A stretch of 57,057 nucleotides of DNA from Bdellovibrio sp. (GTDB taxonomy: Bacteria; Bdellovibrionota; Bdellovibrionia; Bdellovibrionales; Bdellovibrionaceae): the NCBI GenBank assembly GCA_014376935.1, contig JACMQO010000074.1, forward strand, positions 1 to 57,057, written 5' to 3'. This document shows positions 7,591 to 15,006 of the stretch, piece after piece. Both the position numbers and the translations under genes were made by a program. Position 1 is the first letter of the stretch. The number at the start of each line of letters is the position of its first letter. The notes below the pieces were generated by a model. It was not told the DNA's origin, ran no database searches, and worked only from the letters and a program-made list of their open reading frames with translations.

Positions 7591-8412
7591 TTATTTTTTA
7601 AAATGAAATAGTCGAATTCTTTTACCTAAACCACTACCAGTCAAACCTAATACGTACATGTGCTGGCCATCAGCTTGTGTATTCAGTGTTAAGCCTTCGA
7701 TTTCTACGACGCTAGGGTCGATAGAGATAATTTTTGAAATTTGTCCGGTCATTAAATCCATCTTATAAACCGCAAAACCCGTGTTGGTTTCATTGTTCGC
7801 GGTCATATATAAATAATCGCCAAAAACTTTACCGCCTTGAATCGAAGTTAGCATCTGAGACATCGGAATTTGACGAACCGGTTTAAAGGTTTGTAAGTCA
7901 TATAAATTAATATGGGTCGTATGACTGTATTGCGAAGTGATCAAATAACTATGCTTAGCATCGACCGCGAGCCAAGGGATGCCGTCAGGAAGCCACTCTT
8001 TTGAAATTTCAGAGTATTTTTCTAAATCTAAAGTCTGGGCGTTATAAACCGCAATGATCGGGTGCTGGTAGTCACGGCCATCTTCGACCGGAGCGTAAAT
8101 TTTGCCGTTTGAAAAATCGATATCGCCGATGTGATTAGCTCCTAAATTTTTCATTTCTTCAAGGGGGCTTGAATTGACTTTTTCTTCGGTCGTGTAATTT
8201 GAAGTTGTGCGCGTTAATTTTTGATTGGCCGAAAACCAAAAATGCCCTTGTCCATCATTGGTTAACCCTTGGCAGCGCGCCAAGCTTTCGAAGACTCCAA
8301 ACTTTGTTGATTCAAGTAAAGTCCATGACTCCGTCGCCGGTGGGTTTGCAGCTAAGGCAAAACTTATGTTTAAAATAATTCCGGTGATAAAGGTGGCGCT
8401 AACAGCTTTCAT
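7591..8412 (-). CDS. Secreted beta-propeller-like protein
   Basis: The 273-residue product has a signal peptide (MKAVSATFITGIILNISFALA) and then short blade-like repeats: QGLTNDGQGHFWFSAN, HIGDIDFSNGKIYAPVED, PWLAVDAKHSYLITSQY, IQGGKVFGDYLYMTAN and IEGLTLNTQADGQHMYVLG. This is the look of a six-bladed propeller/NHL-type fold. No catalytic residues are evident. AAGGAGTTC lies a few bases before the ATG at 8412. A longer in-frame start at 8439 would put that site inside the gene. Function unknown. Confidence 0.65.
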   Translation of the reverse strand: MKAVSATFITGIILNISFALAANPPATESWTLLESTKFGVFESLARCQGLTNDGQGHFWFSANQKLTRTTSNYTTEEKVNSSPLEEMKNLGANHIGDIDFSNGKIYAPVEDGRDYQHPIIAVYNAQTLDLEKYSEISKEWLPDGIPWLAVDAKHSYLITSQYSHTTHINLYDLQTFKPVRQIPMSQMLTSIQGGKVFGDYLYMTANNETNTGFAVYKMDLMTGQISKIISIDPSVVEIEGLTLNTQADGQHMYVLGLTGSGLGKRIRLFHFKK

Positions 8413-8527
8413 TTTGAACTCCTTCTTAAGATGAATCAAAAAAATGTGACTGTGTAAAGACTTACGTTAGTCGCGAACGATGACAAGCTGTTTAATGTTA
8501 GTATTTTGTTAATGTAGAAAGGCGTAG

Positions 8528-9059
8528 CACGCGACGGGTTATCCCGTTCCGATTGTGCAGTCAGAAGGTTTGGGTTTTGGGGTGGCGTATTTATTTTCGC
8601 CTTTTCTTGAGGGCGCTATAGGTTACAATAAGATGTCAAAAGGTCAGACTGATAATTACTTTGGCGAAGAAAAAAAGACACCAACATATTTTATTCCGCG
8701 AATCTAAAATATTTTATTTTGCCATTTAAGTACGGTTCGCTGTACGTGGGCGGCGGCTATCAGCAGGGAGAGGTTCAATCTTACTTCCGTCCGTCCTTGT
8801 TAACGGGACCCCGAGCGGATTCAAAAACATCCTATGGCGGAGTCACCTCGGCCATAGGTTTTCAAGCCAAGGCCAGCGAAAACAGTGGCTTGACTGGATA
8901 TTTGATCTTTCGGTCACTTACGCGCCGGGCACATCGATCACGTCTAATTTCGTTTTAGATGAAAAGCCGAATTTAGGTAATTTTATGGGAAAAAGTCATT
9001 TAGAAACGAAAGTGGCTTACGGGTTTCAGCCACTGCTATTGGTTGGGGCTCGGTTTTAA
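8528..9059 (+). pseudogene. Frameshifted outer-membrane beta-barrel protein
   Basis: Three consecutive frames carry barrel-like sequence. The first (8528-8707) has GLGFGVAYLFSPFLEGAIGY. The second (about 8708-8900) has KYGSLYVGGGYQQGEVQSYF and SAIGFQAKASENSGL. The third (about 8895-9059) has DLSVTYAPGTSITSNFVLD and ends with LLLVGARF and a stop. Alternating aromatic and glycine-rich strands plus a C-terminal Phe are typical of outer-membrane barrels. Two frame changes and the missing signal peptide show it is broken. It lies between the propeller gene and a small lipoprotein gene. A sequencing error at one of the shifts cannot be ruled out. Confidence 0.6.
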
Positions 9060-9285
9060 GGGGCGCTGTTAATAGTTTTTCTCTGAATGCCTATTCGGGT
9101 ACTCAATTTGAAATTTTCATGCTGATAAGAAAAATGCCTGTCCAATAATTAAACGAAGTAGCTTAATTGCACATCATTTTAAACAAATGCGAATTTGTAG
9201 TCAGACAAGAATCGGTCAAATAGTTTTTTGACTAAAGTAATTTACTAAACAAGACGAGAAGTTTGTAAACGTTCAAAGGAAAATA

Positions 9286-9849
9286 ATGAAATACACTCTG
9301 TTAGCATTAACTTCATTTTTAGTTTTTTCATCTTGCAGCAATAACTCGAGCGATACAGCCGCGCAGTCAACGGTAGACCCTGTATACGGTTCATGGACAT
9401 ACGTTGCGCCGGGAGCAACATCAACCACCGCAAAGGGTTACACCGCGACAATAGACGGAAATGGTAATATCCTGTTTATGCAAGTCTACGTTTACTCGGA
9501 CGGCTCTTCGGCAAAAGCATATGTAAGAAAAAACATTGGCACTTATGTTAGATCAGGAGAATCTTTCGATATTAAATGGTCTCACGAAACATGTAATCCC
9601 GTGGGCTCAGAAACTGTTATATTAAGATCAGCTTCGAATGATAGCCTTTTATCAAGTAATTCGAAAGGCACAATCCAAATGCAATTTTCAAGAGTTACCA
9701 AAACAAACGCAATAACAAACATGGCTGTTTTTGAAGATGTTAATTGCAACATATTAGCTAAGCTACAAAGTGCCGATTCAAAAGTTAGAATTCCTGCTAG
9801 CACTGAAAAAGTAAAATCTTTTTTTGAATTCAAGCTATTTAAAAACTAA
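9286..9849 (+). CDS. Hypothetical lipoprotein, lipocalin-like
   Basis: The 187-residue product has a lipoprotein signal (LVFSSC, Cys 17). It continues with a Ser/Asp-rich linker and a DPVYGSWTYV block followed by alternating polar/hydrophobic strands, reminiscent of lipocalin-like lipoproteins. Two further Cys (about 105 and 151) could form a disulfide. AAAGGA precedes the ATG. Its base composition is more AT-rich than its neighbours and it lies in the patch next to tRNA-Leu, which hints at acquisition. Function unknown. Confidence 0.6.
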   Translation: MKYTLLALTSFLVFSSCSNNSSDTAAQSTVDPVYGSWTYVAPGATSTTAKGYTATIDGNGNILFMQVYVYSDGSSAKAYVRKNIGTYVRSGESFDIKWSHETCNPVGSETVILRSASNDSLLSSNSKGTIQMQFSRVTKTNAITNMAVFEDVNCNILAKLQSADSKVRIPASTEKVKSFFEFKLFKN

Positions 9850-9958
9850 CTATTTCTTCTTACATTCTTTTTTGGAGCACCAAATTTGACTAGCGCGTAT
9901 TACCGAGTATAAAGCGACACAACTATCTATGAGTAGTTACTCAGTAATAGAGTATGAT

Positions 9959-9979
9959 TGCGCAGTGGGGGACTTGAAC
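9959..9979 (-). repeat. Partial copy of the tRNA-Leu 3' region (possible att remnant)
   Basis: These 21 bases match 10835-10855, inside tRNA-Leu, at 19 of 21 positions; the two mismatches are adjacent (AG for GA). Integrating elements often leave such a duplicated tRNA 3' segment. Similarity does not extend into the acceptor end, so it may be an eroded site. Confidence 0.4.
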
Positions 9980-10136
9980 ACTTATCGGGTGCAGCCTTGG
10001 ATATTTGACTTGGACGGTTCATTATATCCTTGGTTCCATTATAATGAATCATTGCTTTCAGAAATTGGGCTTTGGATGGAAGTTCAAGACAACCAAAAAC
10101 CAGTTCAATTTCAAAACTACCCGCCGAAGTCCGGAT

Positions 10137-10448
10137 CTATATTTTTTTCTCCGTAGATTCCGCAGATTCTATCCATCGGATGAAGGTTGCAAAACATATT
10201 ACACTATTGTCAAAATATTGAATTTCGACACTGTTATCATTGCGAATAAGTATTCGTTTCGCATTCGGCTTCAGTGATTCGGTGTGCTTCGTATAGTCAA
10301 TTGTCATAAATTGGTGAAATCCGTCTGGGTTGCCATTCGGTACTTTTACTTCACCGACGGATCTTTTGTTATATCTTCGAAACACATCGTATGCTAAAGC
10401 TAGTCCATTAACAATTGTTGCAATTGCAACGGCTGTCGTAAGTTCCAT
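10137..10448 (-). CDS. Hypothetical small membrane-anchored protein
   Basis: The 103-residue protein starts with a hydrophobic segment (LTTAVAIATIVNGLALAYDVF) followed by a basic stretch (RRYNKR) and a polar domain of about 75 residues. AAGGAGATGAA precedes its ATG with ideal spacing, so I take it as real. It recalls small proteins from mobile-element cargo, but I recognise no family. It lies between the partial tRNA copy and tRNA-Leu. Confidence 0.5.
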   Translation of the reverse strand: MELTTAVAIATIVNGLALAYDVFRRYNKRSVGEVKVPNGNPDGFHQFMTIDYTKHTESLKPNAKRILIRNDNSVEIQYFDNSVICFATFIRWIESAESTEKKI

Positions 10449-10526
10449 TTCATCTCCTTGGAAACTCGTATTTCAAAAATGTTGTACTTTATCTTATCAT
10501 CTGTAAATCTTAAGCAATGAGGTTAT

Positions 10527-10622
10527 GTGAGTAAAGTTATTTGCTACTTGCTAGCCGTTTTATTGCCAATAGCTTGTGGTTGTTCTACGCGCCCGTCGGG
10601 AAACCTTTTTCCCGATGAATAG
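10527..10622 (+). CDS. Possible 31-residue small lipoprotein
   Basis: A GTG at 10527, with GAGG upstream, opens VSKVICYLLAVLLP then IACGCSTRPSGNLFPDE. A hydrophobic core followed by IAC resembles a lipobox, and the short polar tail is like entericidin-type or lysis-type small lipoproteins. No paralogue is visible and initiation at GTG is unproven. From 10623 to 10831 I see no gene. Confidence 0.35.
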   Translation: MSKVICYLLAVLLPIACGCSTRPSGNLFPDE

Positions 10623-10831
10623 GAAAAGACCTTCTCACATTGTTTGCTTTCTTGATGTTGAACGAATAACCCATGAAATGCTAAATCGCTTAATTGGGTC
10701 GTATAGGCAAAAGATAATGAAAAATCTAGAAATTTAGTTGGTAGCTAATTCTATGAATAATGACGTAAAATTGTCTAACAACTTGGTCGACATTTGAAAA
10801 TCGAATTTAAAAAAGCTTAAAAAAACCGATT

Positions 10832-10918
10832 TGGTGCGCGATGGGGGACTTGAACCCCCACACCTTGCGGCATACGCACCTCAAGCGTACGTGTCTACCA
10901 ATTCCACCAACCGCGCAC
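10832..10918 (-). tRNA. tRNA-Leu (anticodon GAG)
   Basis: Read leftward from 10918, the sequence folds as a class II tRNA of 87 bases with encoded CCA. It has acceptor stem GTGCGCG/CGCGCAC, D-arm with GGTAGACAC, anticodon loop CTTGAGG (GAG at 10882-10880), a variable arm around ATGCCGCAAGGTGT, and T-arm GGGGGTTCAAGTCCCCC. It decodes CUC/CUU. A fragment of its 3' half recurs at 9959-9979. Confidence 0.95.
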
Positions 10919-11032
10919 TGTGATGATTAGGATAGCTAGTTATCGGTCGTTGTGGCAAGTGTCTGCTAACGGCAGGTGCCAATGATGGAAAGGGAGTTTT
11001 GCGCCGAATGAACCTGTGGCATAGTTAAGGCT

Positions 11033-12142
11033 ATGTTTCGAAAAGTGGCTCAGAATGCCTTATTATCCATTGTTAGCTTTCTGCTGACTTTCATTGTCAT
11101 GAATTTAGCGTGGTATCTATACGATCGCGCATTTCAGTCGGCGGTTTTTATTTCGACAGATTATAAACTGCCTTCGAAAACGAATTTAAAGAAGGCTGAT
11201 CTTAATTCGTTGGGTTTACCTGAAACTTATTTGGATTCAGAAAATAGTGGAAGTCTAAAGCTATTCTACGGGTTGGATGAAAATACCGTGCAGGGGGATT
11301 CAGTTCGGTCCGTCAAATACCAAGCGTCGACGGGGCAGGCGATTTACGACTTTACGGCGACATTAGATGCTCATAAATTTCGGGTCGTTCCTAACCAGAA
11401 TAAACAGGGTGATCCTAAAATTACTTTTTTGGGATGCTCTTACACGTTCGGCACCGGAATCGGTCATGATGAAACCGTTGGTGCTTATCTGCAAAAACTT
11501 CAGCCCGGGGCCGATGTAAAAATGGTCGCCAAAGCCGGGTGGGGAGCCAATGATATTTTATTTGAGCTTGAGAAAAATAGAACGAATTACTCTGAAAAAA
11601 GTGTTTATATTTACCAATTTATCGACGATCATTTAAGGCGCACTTTTTTTCAGCCCGCGACACTTTATAATTCGGCCGCCAGTCATCTTTTATTATCGCA
11701 GCCGTATTACGCTTTTGAAAATAATGACTGGATTTATAAGGGAAGTTTTCAAGATGCAAAACCGTTGTATCTGGTGCTTTCTAAAATTTTACCTTATTTT
11801 CCGGCCTTACAAAGAATGCAAGGTTTATGGGGTAACCCAGCGGCCGACGGGACCAAGCAATTTGAATCTTTGGTCAAAAAAATTCAGCTGCAAATTTTAA
11901 ATCTGAATCCGCAGAATCGTTTGATCGTGGTGATCTATCCGTACTCTGCAAATCGCTTAGGCCCCGTGATCGCCCAGGGCTTAAAGGCGCAAGGTGTAGA
12001 AGTTTTAGATTTATCTGGCGTTGATTTCGAAGCGGCGACGGCAAATCGCCTATTTATACCTAACGACGTGCATCCTACTAAATATACTAATTTCTTATTA
12101 GCCGAAATGTATCAAACGTATTTACAGCAGAATCAAAAATAA
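11033..12142 (+). CDS. Membrane-anchored SGNH/GDSL-hydrolase-like protein
   Basis: Residues 8-32 are a hydrophobic anchor. A domain of about 330 residues follows, with block I FLGCSYTFGTGIG (Ser in G-C-S-Y-T), a GWGANDIL block resembling the Gly/Asn oxyanion block, and a C-terminal DVHPTKYTN containing the Asp-x-His pair of SGNH hydrolases. This suggests a periplasmic esterase or O-acetyl/acyl transferase acting on envelope or exopolysaccharide. It is transcribed rightward and meets another SGNH-type gene tail to tail with a gap of about 14 bases. The substrate is unknown. Confidence 0.65.
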   Translation: MFRKVAQNALLSIVSFLLTFIVMNLAWYLYDRAFQSAVFISTDYKLPSKTNLKKADLNSLGLPETYLDSENSGSLKLFYGLDENTVQGDSVRSVKYQASTGQAIYDFTATLDAHKFRVVPNQNKQGDPKITFLGCSYTFGTGIGHDETVGAYLQKLQPGADVKMVAKAGWGANDILFELEKNRTNYSEKSVYIYQFIDDHLRRTFFQPATLYNSAASHLLLSQPYYAFENNDWIYKGSFQDAKPLYLVLSKILPYFPALQRMQGLWGNPAADGTKQFESLVKKIQLQILNLNPQNRLIVVIYPYSANRLGPVIAQGLKAQGVEVLDLSGVDFEAATANRLFIPNDVHPTKYTNFLLAEMYQTYLQQNQK

Positions 12143-12156
12143 ATTAAAAGCTAATT

Positions 12157-12918
12157 TTAATTTGCACTATCTGTTTTAGGTTTCGACTTAATTTTAGCCG
12201 AAGCTTTTTTAGCGACCGGCATTGCCAAGATTTTTTGATTCATTTTTTCAGCCGCATCAATGCCCCAATCGCCAGCCTGTGTAGCGCCATAGTGAATGCC
12301 ATCTTTATTATCTTTTGGGTATTTGGTGATTTCGGTCGAATCAATAAAGACGCATTTGTTTTTTTCGACCAGCGCTTTTATTTCTTGAACGCCTTTTTCT
12401 AAATTGGCTTTGAACGGATTTTTTGCCACATCGGGCGGTCCGATCCAGATGCATTTGCTTTTGGCTTGTTTGATTTGAGTCAGCATTTTTTCGATCGAAA
12501 GTTTTTCTTTTTCAATACTTTGTGGGCTAGTTAAAATATTTGTTCCTAAAGCCACGACGGTTAAGTTAGGTTTTACGTTTTCTATTTCTTCTGTAAATGA
12601 ACTTTGCTTGTGACTTTTAACGCGAATTTCTTTGCCGTCAGATTCTTTTTTCCAAAAGCCGCAATTTGTCGCCTTGAAGTTGGCCGTGGTGTTCACCCAC
12701 GTCGAAGGGGATGAACCGCAACTGGCTATGGACGTGGTATTCGTTGAGATGGTTCTTAAATATTTATCGATTTCGACGCCAAACTTTCCGTAGCCGTGCG
12801 AATCTGCAATAAACAAAGTATTTTCAAAGCGGGCTTCATCGGCCAATGAAAAGTTTGAAAAAAGAAAAACGCAGACATAAATCAGAATCACGTGAAGGGC
12901 GCAGCTTGTTATTTTCAT
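12157..12918 (-). CDS. Secreted SGNH/GDSL hydrolase-like protein
   Basis: The 253-residue product starts with a signal peptide (MKITSCALHVILIYVCVFLF...SLA). FIADSHGYG is block I (the S of ADSHG as nucleophile), SCGSSPSTW and ALGTNI give the oxyanion Gly and Asn, and DGIHYG the Asp-His pair. It should be a periplasmic esterase or peptidoglycan/polysaccharide deacetylase-type enzyme. The C-terminal tail is Lys/Ala-rich. ATG 12918 was chosen over an upstream in-frame start at 12975 because the signal peptide then begins normally. It faces the other SGNH gene. Confidence 0.7.
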   Translation of the reverse strand: MKITSCALHVILIYVCVFLFSNFSLADEARFENTLFIADSHGYGKFGVEIDKYLRTISTNTTSIASCGSSPSTWVNTTANFKATNCGFWKKESDGKEIRVKSHKQSSFTEEIENVKPNLTVVALGTNILTSPQSIEKEKLSIEKMLTQIKQAKSKCIWIGPPDVAKNPFKANLEKGVQEIKALVEKNKCVFIDSTEITKYPKDNKDGIHYGATQAGDWGIDAAEKMNQKILAMPVAKKASAKIKSKPKTDSAN

Positions 12919-13115
12919 TTCATTACAGTAGCAACCGAAAATAAAATGGTCTACGCACGGGTGCAGTCCACCCAAAACTGTTTAACTTTAGTCTAGCTTT
13001 TTAATCTTAAAATGCGCAGGTTAGATTCCATGAAACCCAATGCCAATTTATGTCTTACGTCAGGCGCATAACGAATAATAATAGTCAGTATCTGCATAAT
13101 AAATATTTTTTTCTT

Positions 13116-13320
13116 AACCCGAAATGGGTCCAGTTGTCGTCTTACCTTTAAGAGCACGGAAGCTCTTCCCGACGAAAGAAAGGGTGGCTAGGATGGCTAC
13201 TCTGATCGTCACCCCCTTCAGGCAAGGATGCCGTAAGGGAACACGAAGTGAACCTAAAAGTTGCCTTCGAGTAAGCCTAAGAGTTTGACCTAAAAAGTTA
13301 AGCTTTTTCAAAAGGAGTTT
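13116..13320 (+). ncRNA. Structured leader RNA candidate
   Basis: This stretch folds on paper into consecutive hairpins: ACCC/GGGT (13117-13129); TCGTC/GACGA (13137-13175) enclosing AAGAGC/GCTCTT; GGGTG/CACCC (13182-13214); and CCCTT/AAGGG (13214-13239) enclosing GGCA/TGCC. It ends in a strong ribosome-binding site for the 34-codon gene at 13323. It matches none of the riboswitch consensus sequences I checked by eye (GEMM, TPP, SAM, FMN, cobalamin, glycine, lysine). It may be a regulatory leader or part of an RNA of about 400 bases ending at the terminator at 13513. Confidence 0.4.
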
Positions 13321-13322
13321 GA

Positions 13323-13427
13323 ATGGGCGAGTTGAATTCATTGTTCGTTTTTTGCGCGCTTTATTCGGGTGTTGTGAGCTTAACCCTCTGGTTTACAACA
13401 CGCCGGGTGGATGAAGCGAAAGATTAA
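13323..13427 (+). CDS. 34-residue single-pass membrane peptide
   Basis: AAAAGGAG lies just before the ATG, an excellent ribosome-binding site. The peptide has a short polar N-terminus (MGELNS), one hydrophobic span (LFVFCALYSGVVSLTLWF) and a charged tail (TTRRVDEAKD), typical of bacterial small membrane proteins. It stands alone between a structured leader and a terminator. I know no family for it. Confidence 0.55.
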   Translation: MGELNSLFVFCALYSGVVSLTLWFTTRRVDEAKD

Positions 13428-13482
13428 GTTAGTACCGAAAAATGTCTTTGGGTTTTTGGTGGTTCCCCACTGACATTCTTCA

Positions 13483-13513
13483 AGCGGAAGCGACGAGCTT
13501 CCGCTTTTTTTTT
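13483..13513 (+). terminator. Strong Rho-independent terminator
   Basis: AGCGGAAGC/GCTTCCGCT forms a 9-bp stem with loop GACGA, followed by nine T. A second hairpin (AATGTC/GACATT, 13441-13477) precedes it. It ends the leader plus small-peptide transcript. Confidence 0.9.
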
Positions 13514-13518
13514 GTCTT

Positions 13519-13731
13519 TTACCGATACACGCACGATGTACGCTTTCCAAAGATGTAAGCCCATTGCTGAAAGATATCTTGTTTAAAATCGCACTGAACC
13601 TCTTCCTGCGCAGTTTTTATCAGGGACCCAGTTATCAAGCCCCCATTGGCTACAGAAAACGCCATGGTTAGCGCCACGGCCATTAAACCCAGTAGGGTCA
13701 GCGCTACTTTAAAGTGTTTAGATAGTTTCAT
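13519..13731 (-). CDS. Small exported protein of the sigma-54 group
   Basis: The 70-residue product has a signal peptide or N-terminal anchor (VALTLLGLMAVALTMAFSVA) and a short exported part with two Cys (VQCDF and TSCVYR) that could pair. GGGGG precedes the ATG. Its promoter matches sigma-54 (13760-13775) and shares a TGTCGA site with the promoters of the two [FY]QNC paralogues. I recognise no family. Confidence 0.55.
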   Translation of the reverse strand: MKLSKHFKVALTLLGLMAVALTMAFSVANGGLITGSLIKTAQEEVQCDFKQDIFQQWAYIFGKRTSCVYR

Positions 13732-13759
13732 AATCCCCCTAGTTCTATAACTCTAGTAA

Positions 13760-13775
13760 AGCAATATAGGTGCTT
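13760..13775 (-). promoter_or_regulatory. Sigma-54 promoter, with TGTCGA site upstream
   Basis: Read leftward it is AAGCAC-N5-TTGCT, fitting the -24/-12 consensus TGGCAC-N5-TTGCW. The -12 element lies about 30 bases before the ATG at 13731. A TGTCGA site lies 42 bases further upstream (13817-13822), as at the two sister promoters. Confidence 0.55.
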
Positions 13776-14028
13776 ATGATGAAATCGAGTGAAAGACTCT
13801 TTAAAGCTTTGCCGGATGTCGACGAGTCGAAATTTACAAACAAGTTTGACGCGTGATTTTGAGAATCGACTACTAGATGAACATGGGTTTTTCGGCTTTT
13901 AGATTTAGAATGAGTCAAAAACTTAAAAAATGCGTTCAAAGCGGCTCGTTTTCATTCTGTTTTATCAAGAAAGTTTTAGAAAATAGACGATTCAATCAAC
14001 AGAAAAAAGTAAACTTTTTGAACACAGC

Positions 14029-14062
14029 AAAAAAAAGGAAGACGAATGTCTTCCTTTTTTTT
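14029..14062. terminator. Perfect 15-bp terminator hairpin, usable from both sides
   Basis: AAAAAAAAGGAAGAC pairs with GTCTTCCTTTTTTTT around loop GAAT. T runs flank it on both strands, so it can end the leftward gene at 14087 and any rightward transcript. Confidence 0.85.
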
Positions 14063-14086
14063 CGGATAGAATTTAGAAAAATTAAA

Positions 14087-14701
14087 TTAATCAAGACTAA
14101 CTAAATTTAAAACTTCGCCCTCTTGATTCGTTATTTTATCAATTTTTGAATTCACCAGTAATATTTGCCCGCTATGGCCATCAAGGGCCGTGACGTGTGA
14201 ATTCACCAAGATAATTTGCCCGATGATATTTTTAAGACTGGCGACATCTTGAAAGTCGCATAAGACCAGGGCGCGGTTACTTGAAAGGCTGTTGGCGGTG
14301 ATATTTGAAATCAGATCGATTCGTCCCGAAGCCGAATTTGATTTGACGGTCAATGATCCCGAAAGATCGCTGACTTCTTTGACGTAGTCAGTTTGAATTC
14401 CTAAGATGCCTTTAAAGTTTTGGCTAACTAAGCTTTGTGAAATTTCTAGTTTTGAATTCGCGCATAAAGCCAAAGCTTCCGCGTGTTTTGATTCGTCTTG
14501 GCCTAGCTTGCTAACAACATCGTCTAAGGTTCCCGTGGTTGAAACGGGCATCGTTGACACTACGCCGCCATCGCTACTGACTGAATTATCAACGGCCTTG
14601 GCACTTGAGCTGCTGCTGACCTTTGCGCAATTTTGATACGCAAAAAGTAAAACCAACCCAAACACACCAACAACTGTCTTTAATTTCTTTGAACCCATCA
14701 A
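14087..14701 (-). CDS. Exported [FY]QNC protein with LVNS repeats, paralogue 1
   Basis: The 204-residue protein has a hydrophobic signal ending LVLLFAYQNCAK, a Ser-rich linker, and a C-terminal domain with repeated strands (IIGQIILVNSHV, SGQILLVNSKI) like a small beta-helix. It aligns over its last 60 or so residues with the product of 16062-16907 (shared LC-[DN]-F, LVN[ST]-HV, LVNS, DKI, GE). The Cys after FAYQN would be the lipidated residue, though Y-Q-N is not a standard lipobox. It has a sigma-54 promoter at 14726-14741. Function unknown; a surface protein is likely. Confidence 0.7.
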   Translation of the reverse strand: MMGSKKLKTVVGVFGLVLLFAYQNCAKVSSSSSAKAVDNSVSSDGGVVSTMPVSTTGTLDDVVSKLGQDESKHAEALALCANSKLEISQSLVSQNFKGILGIQTDYVKEVSDLSGSLTVKSNSASGRIDLISNITANSLSSNRALVLCDFQDVASLKNIIGQIILVNSHVTALDGHSGQILLVNSKIDKITNQEGEVLNLVSLD

Positions 14702-15006
14702 CGACCTCGCTTAACTAGTCTATAAAGCAAGAGTCGTGCTTTGATGATAAAGCCTGTCTTTGGTCTTTTTAGAGCGGAAGGGCTGTCGATATTCTAAAAT
14801 GTCATTAAAAGTTCGACGAGCTATTCTGAGAAAAGCCTAAAAGATCGACGTGCGAAATAGGTTCTTTGCGCACCGATTCGGTTTTTTTCGAATGAAACCA
14901 TGGGGTAATTGCTTAAATTGTTTCATATTTCGTAGATTCTTTGGTCGATTTCAATTTTCAAAAATTTCAGTTGTAGAACTTATTAACGAAGCTTAAATAT
15001 CTTGGA
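14702..15006. other. Divergent promoter region between the leftward [FY]QNC gene and queA
   Basis: It holds the sigma-54 promoter and TGTCGA site of the leftward gene. I see no clear sigma-70 promoter for queA and no gene. Confidence 0.5.
14726..14741 (-). promoter_or_regulatory. Sigma-54 promoter, with TGTCGA site upstream
   Basis: Leftward sequence AAGCAC-N5-TTGCT fits the -24/-12 consensus. The -12 GC is about 25 bases before the start codon at 14701. TGTCGA at 14784-14789 is 43 bases upstream of the -24 element and may be an activator site. Confidence 0.6.

Larger units (their letters stand above)
13732..14086. other. Intergenic stretch of 355 bases
   Basis: It holds the sigma-54-type promoter (13760-13775) and the TGTCGA site (13817-13822) of the leftward gene at 13519-13731, and a 15-bp terminator hairpin at 14029-14062. 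Short overlapping frames here have no ribosome-binding sites or recognisable products. I see no gene. Confidence 0.5.

Noticed and set aside
9929-10277. Two overlapping rightward frames before and across the small leftward gene
   Set aside because: No ribosome-binding sites or recognisable sequence; one runs through the partial tRNA copy, and both overlap the better supported leftward gene at 10137-10448.
13116-13320. Leader as a known riboswitch (c-di-GMP-I in particular, given its use in Bdellovibrio)
   Set aside because: The GGCAAACC and ACGCAAAGC signatures are absent, and other classes I compared do not fit.
13114-13341. Leftward 75-codon frame across the structured leader
   Set aside because: It overlaps paired RNA stems and a small gene with a strong ribosome-binding site on the other strand; no ribosome-binding site of its own.
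13745-14104. Short frames on both strands (13745-13939 leftward, 13877-14104 rightward)
   Set aside because: They cross the sigma-54 promoter and the 15-bp terminator hairpin, and the products are low-complexity, Lys/Phe-rich, with no ribosome-binding sites.
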